From NCBI GenBank assembly GCA_004794785.1, contig SJOL01007155.1:396732-460731 (forward strand): a DNA stretch of 64,000 nt, in the 5' to 3' direction. The DNA is from Opisthorchis felineus (taxonomy: Eukaryota > Platyhelminthes > Trematoda > Opisthorchiida > Opisthorchiidae). Both the position numbers and the translations under genes were made by a program. The notes below the pieces were generated by a model, which worked only from the letters and a program-made list of their open reading frames with translations, searched no databases and had not been told where the DNA came from. This document shows, piece after piece, positions 62,491 to 64,000 of this stretch (positions are counted from its first letter, which is position 1; every line of letters starts with the position of its first letter).

Positions 62491-64000
62491 ATATCACAAT
62501 TTTATCACGTTTCTCGCACAACTATTGTGACGCGGAAGAGGCTCTTTTTATCGGTGCCACAAGCAATGGTTTTGTGTCGTTTATACTCATTAAGGGAGGG
62601 GAAGGCATTTCAGAGTAGAATCAAATGACAATAGCCCCCGAATGGTCGGAGTTTGCGTACGCCAAGTTTGACCAGTGACCCAAAAGCAAAAAATTTATTG
62701 CTGCGAACTGAGTTCCAGTACTTCTTCTATTTGCATGCTGTGGCAGCCTGAGAGTAGCTAGTATCATTGACCTGGTCAGTTTTACCAGAAACGTGAGCTT
62801 AATCAGTAAGACAATCCACAAACCCATATCATCTCGTCATAGGTTGACTTTGGTGAAGACAAAGTAGAAAATAGGGATGATACAATCGCGAAATTTCCCT
62901 CAAGCCCCAGAAACACTAAGAGTATTCATATCATATATTCTATCCATGTTTTTCAACCAAACCTCTAGGAACCTATTCGTCTTGTCTTTGTTGAAAGTCT
63001 TGCCGGATACCCTCTGGTGGCCATTTAGGAGCTGCCACTAACTCAATTTTGAGGCCGTTAACATTGACGCGTTTACACAATTGGTCTCCCGTGTTCTTTC
63101 ACGTATGGGCGATGATAGTGATTCGTTGATCACAAAGCTTTGGTGGATTGAGACAGAATTTAAATATTGGTGGTTTCAAAGGGAGTAATCACTGCGCCGA
63201 ATGGTCAAATATGTCGTGGAAGACAATAACAACCCAGTGTGAGTTATCCGGAATTCTACTGGTCCATTACTGGCCATTCTCCTATAATACAGGAAAGCCT
63301 ACTGTGAAGAGAATGTTTCTCCATCTTAATCCCAACGTTTTGTATTATATTTATTTTTTCTTGTGGACCCCAAAAAACCCTTCAAAACAGTACATTTTCC
63401 CTTAATATCCACTCGGACTTGGCTCACTTATCTTAATTCCAGTATGTGGTGAAATTTCCTTGGGTTTTTGTTTAAAAAGTTTTCAAATCGGCGATTCTGT
63501 GAAATGAAACTATACTGATCGGAATTAATAATCACGCTTGTGCAAACCGTTTTCCACATTTGCGTTCAAAGGCATAAATCATTGGTTTTGGGAGAAAAAA
63601 TTGAAAAAGATTGGATACTTTAGAGCTTCATCGATAGTCAAAATTTGATTTCAACCTGCGTGAATTGAATCTGATCCTATCCCACGCTTGATTTGTAGTG
63701 AGAACATACTTTGGAGAAAACATTATCACTAAAGACGTAAATTTACCCTAAGCATATGATGGATTATGAACGTGCTTGTCCAAAGCTGCGCTGTTCTTGT
63801 GTAATAATAAACATGGTTCCTGAAAGCTTCAGAAAGTAATGCTACTGTTTTCGTTCAGTTTGCAACACAGAGAAATCCTCTTTAATCTCCTTTATCCGGT
63901 AAATTGTCCCCAGTATTGTTCAAGTTACAGTTGGCTGATCCACGTGTTATTCAAATTCTGTCACCATTGATTACGTTTGCCAAATGTTTCGATAGCCACG
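62491..64000. other. No gene recognised
   Basis: Open frames of 85 codons or fewer with no recognisable similarity; no repeat or RNA gene was seen. Confidence 0.5.

Overview
The window looks like intergenic or deep intronic DNA from a eukaryote, most likely a parasitic flatworm (trematode). The reasons are the C-terminal relic of a flatworm-type LINE reverse transcriptase, tRNA-derived SINEs that carry a hammerhead ribozyme in the manner of the schistosome Sm-alpha family, several copies of a second hammerhead-bearing repeat, and (AT)n and (GATA)n microsatellites. CpG does not look depleted as it would in a vertebrate. The species cannot be named from the sequence alone.

No intact protein-coding gene is recognisable. 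The longest open frames (166, 156, 145, 125 and 125 codons) have no domain I know. A rough estimate from base composition predicts about this number and length of open frames in 64 kb of non-coding sequence. The only convincing protein homology is a broken LINE fragment at 1220-1837 on the minus strand. One block at 13219-13601 reads like coding sequence but carries two adjacent in-frame stops.

Layout. 1.2-2.5 kb: a LINE relic directly joined to a minus-strand SINE, then a second SINE on the plus strand; each SINE holds RNA polymerase III A and B boxes and a hammerhead fold, intact in the first and with a key catalytic base substituted in the second. 7.28-9.28 kb: a very large and almost perfect inverted repeat, with 536-bp arms (one mismatch) around a 934-bp spacer. 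21.6, 32.5, 49.3, 50.4, 51.2 and 62.1 kb: six copies or fragments of another repeat family. Its complete members have inverted ends and contain a hammerhead ribozyme, intact at 21.8 kb, decayed or deleted at the others, and doubled in inverted arrangement at 62 kb. This family is best regarded as Penelope-like-element terminal repeats or non-autonomous derivatives, but no reverse transcriptase is attached here. The rest holds microsatellites, A-rich tails, two tRNA-like relics, short inverted repeats and otherwise featureless sequence.

Functionally the window reads as a retroelement graveyard. Its most notable content is RNA-level: two unrelated repeat families that both use minimal type I hammerheads with palindromic stem III, a design expected to cut in dimeric or tandem transcripts, and a long hairpin locus that would give double-stranded RNA if transcribed.
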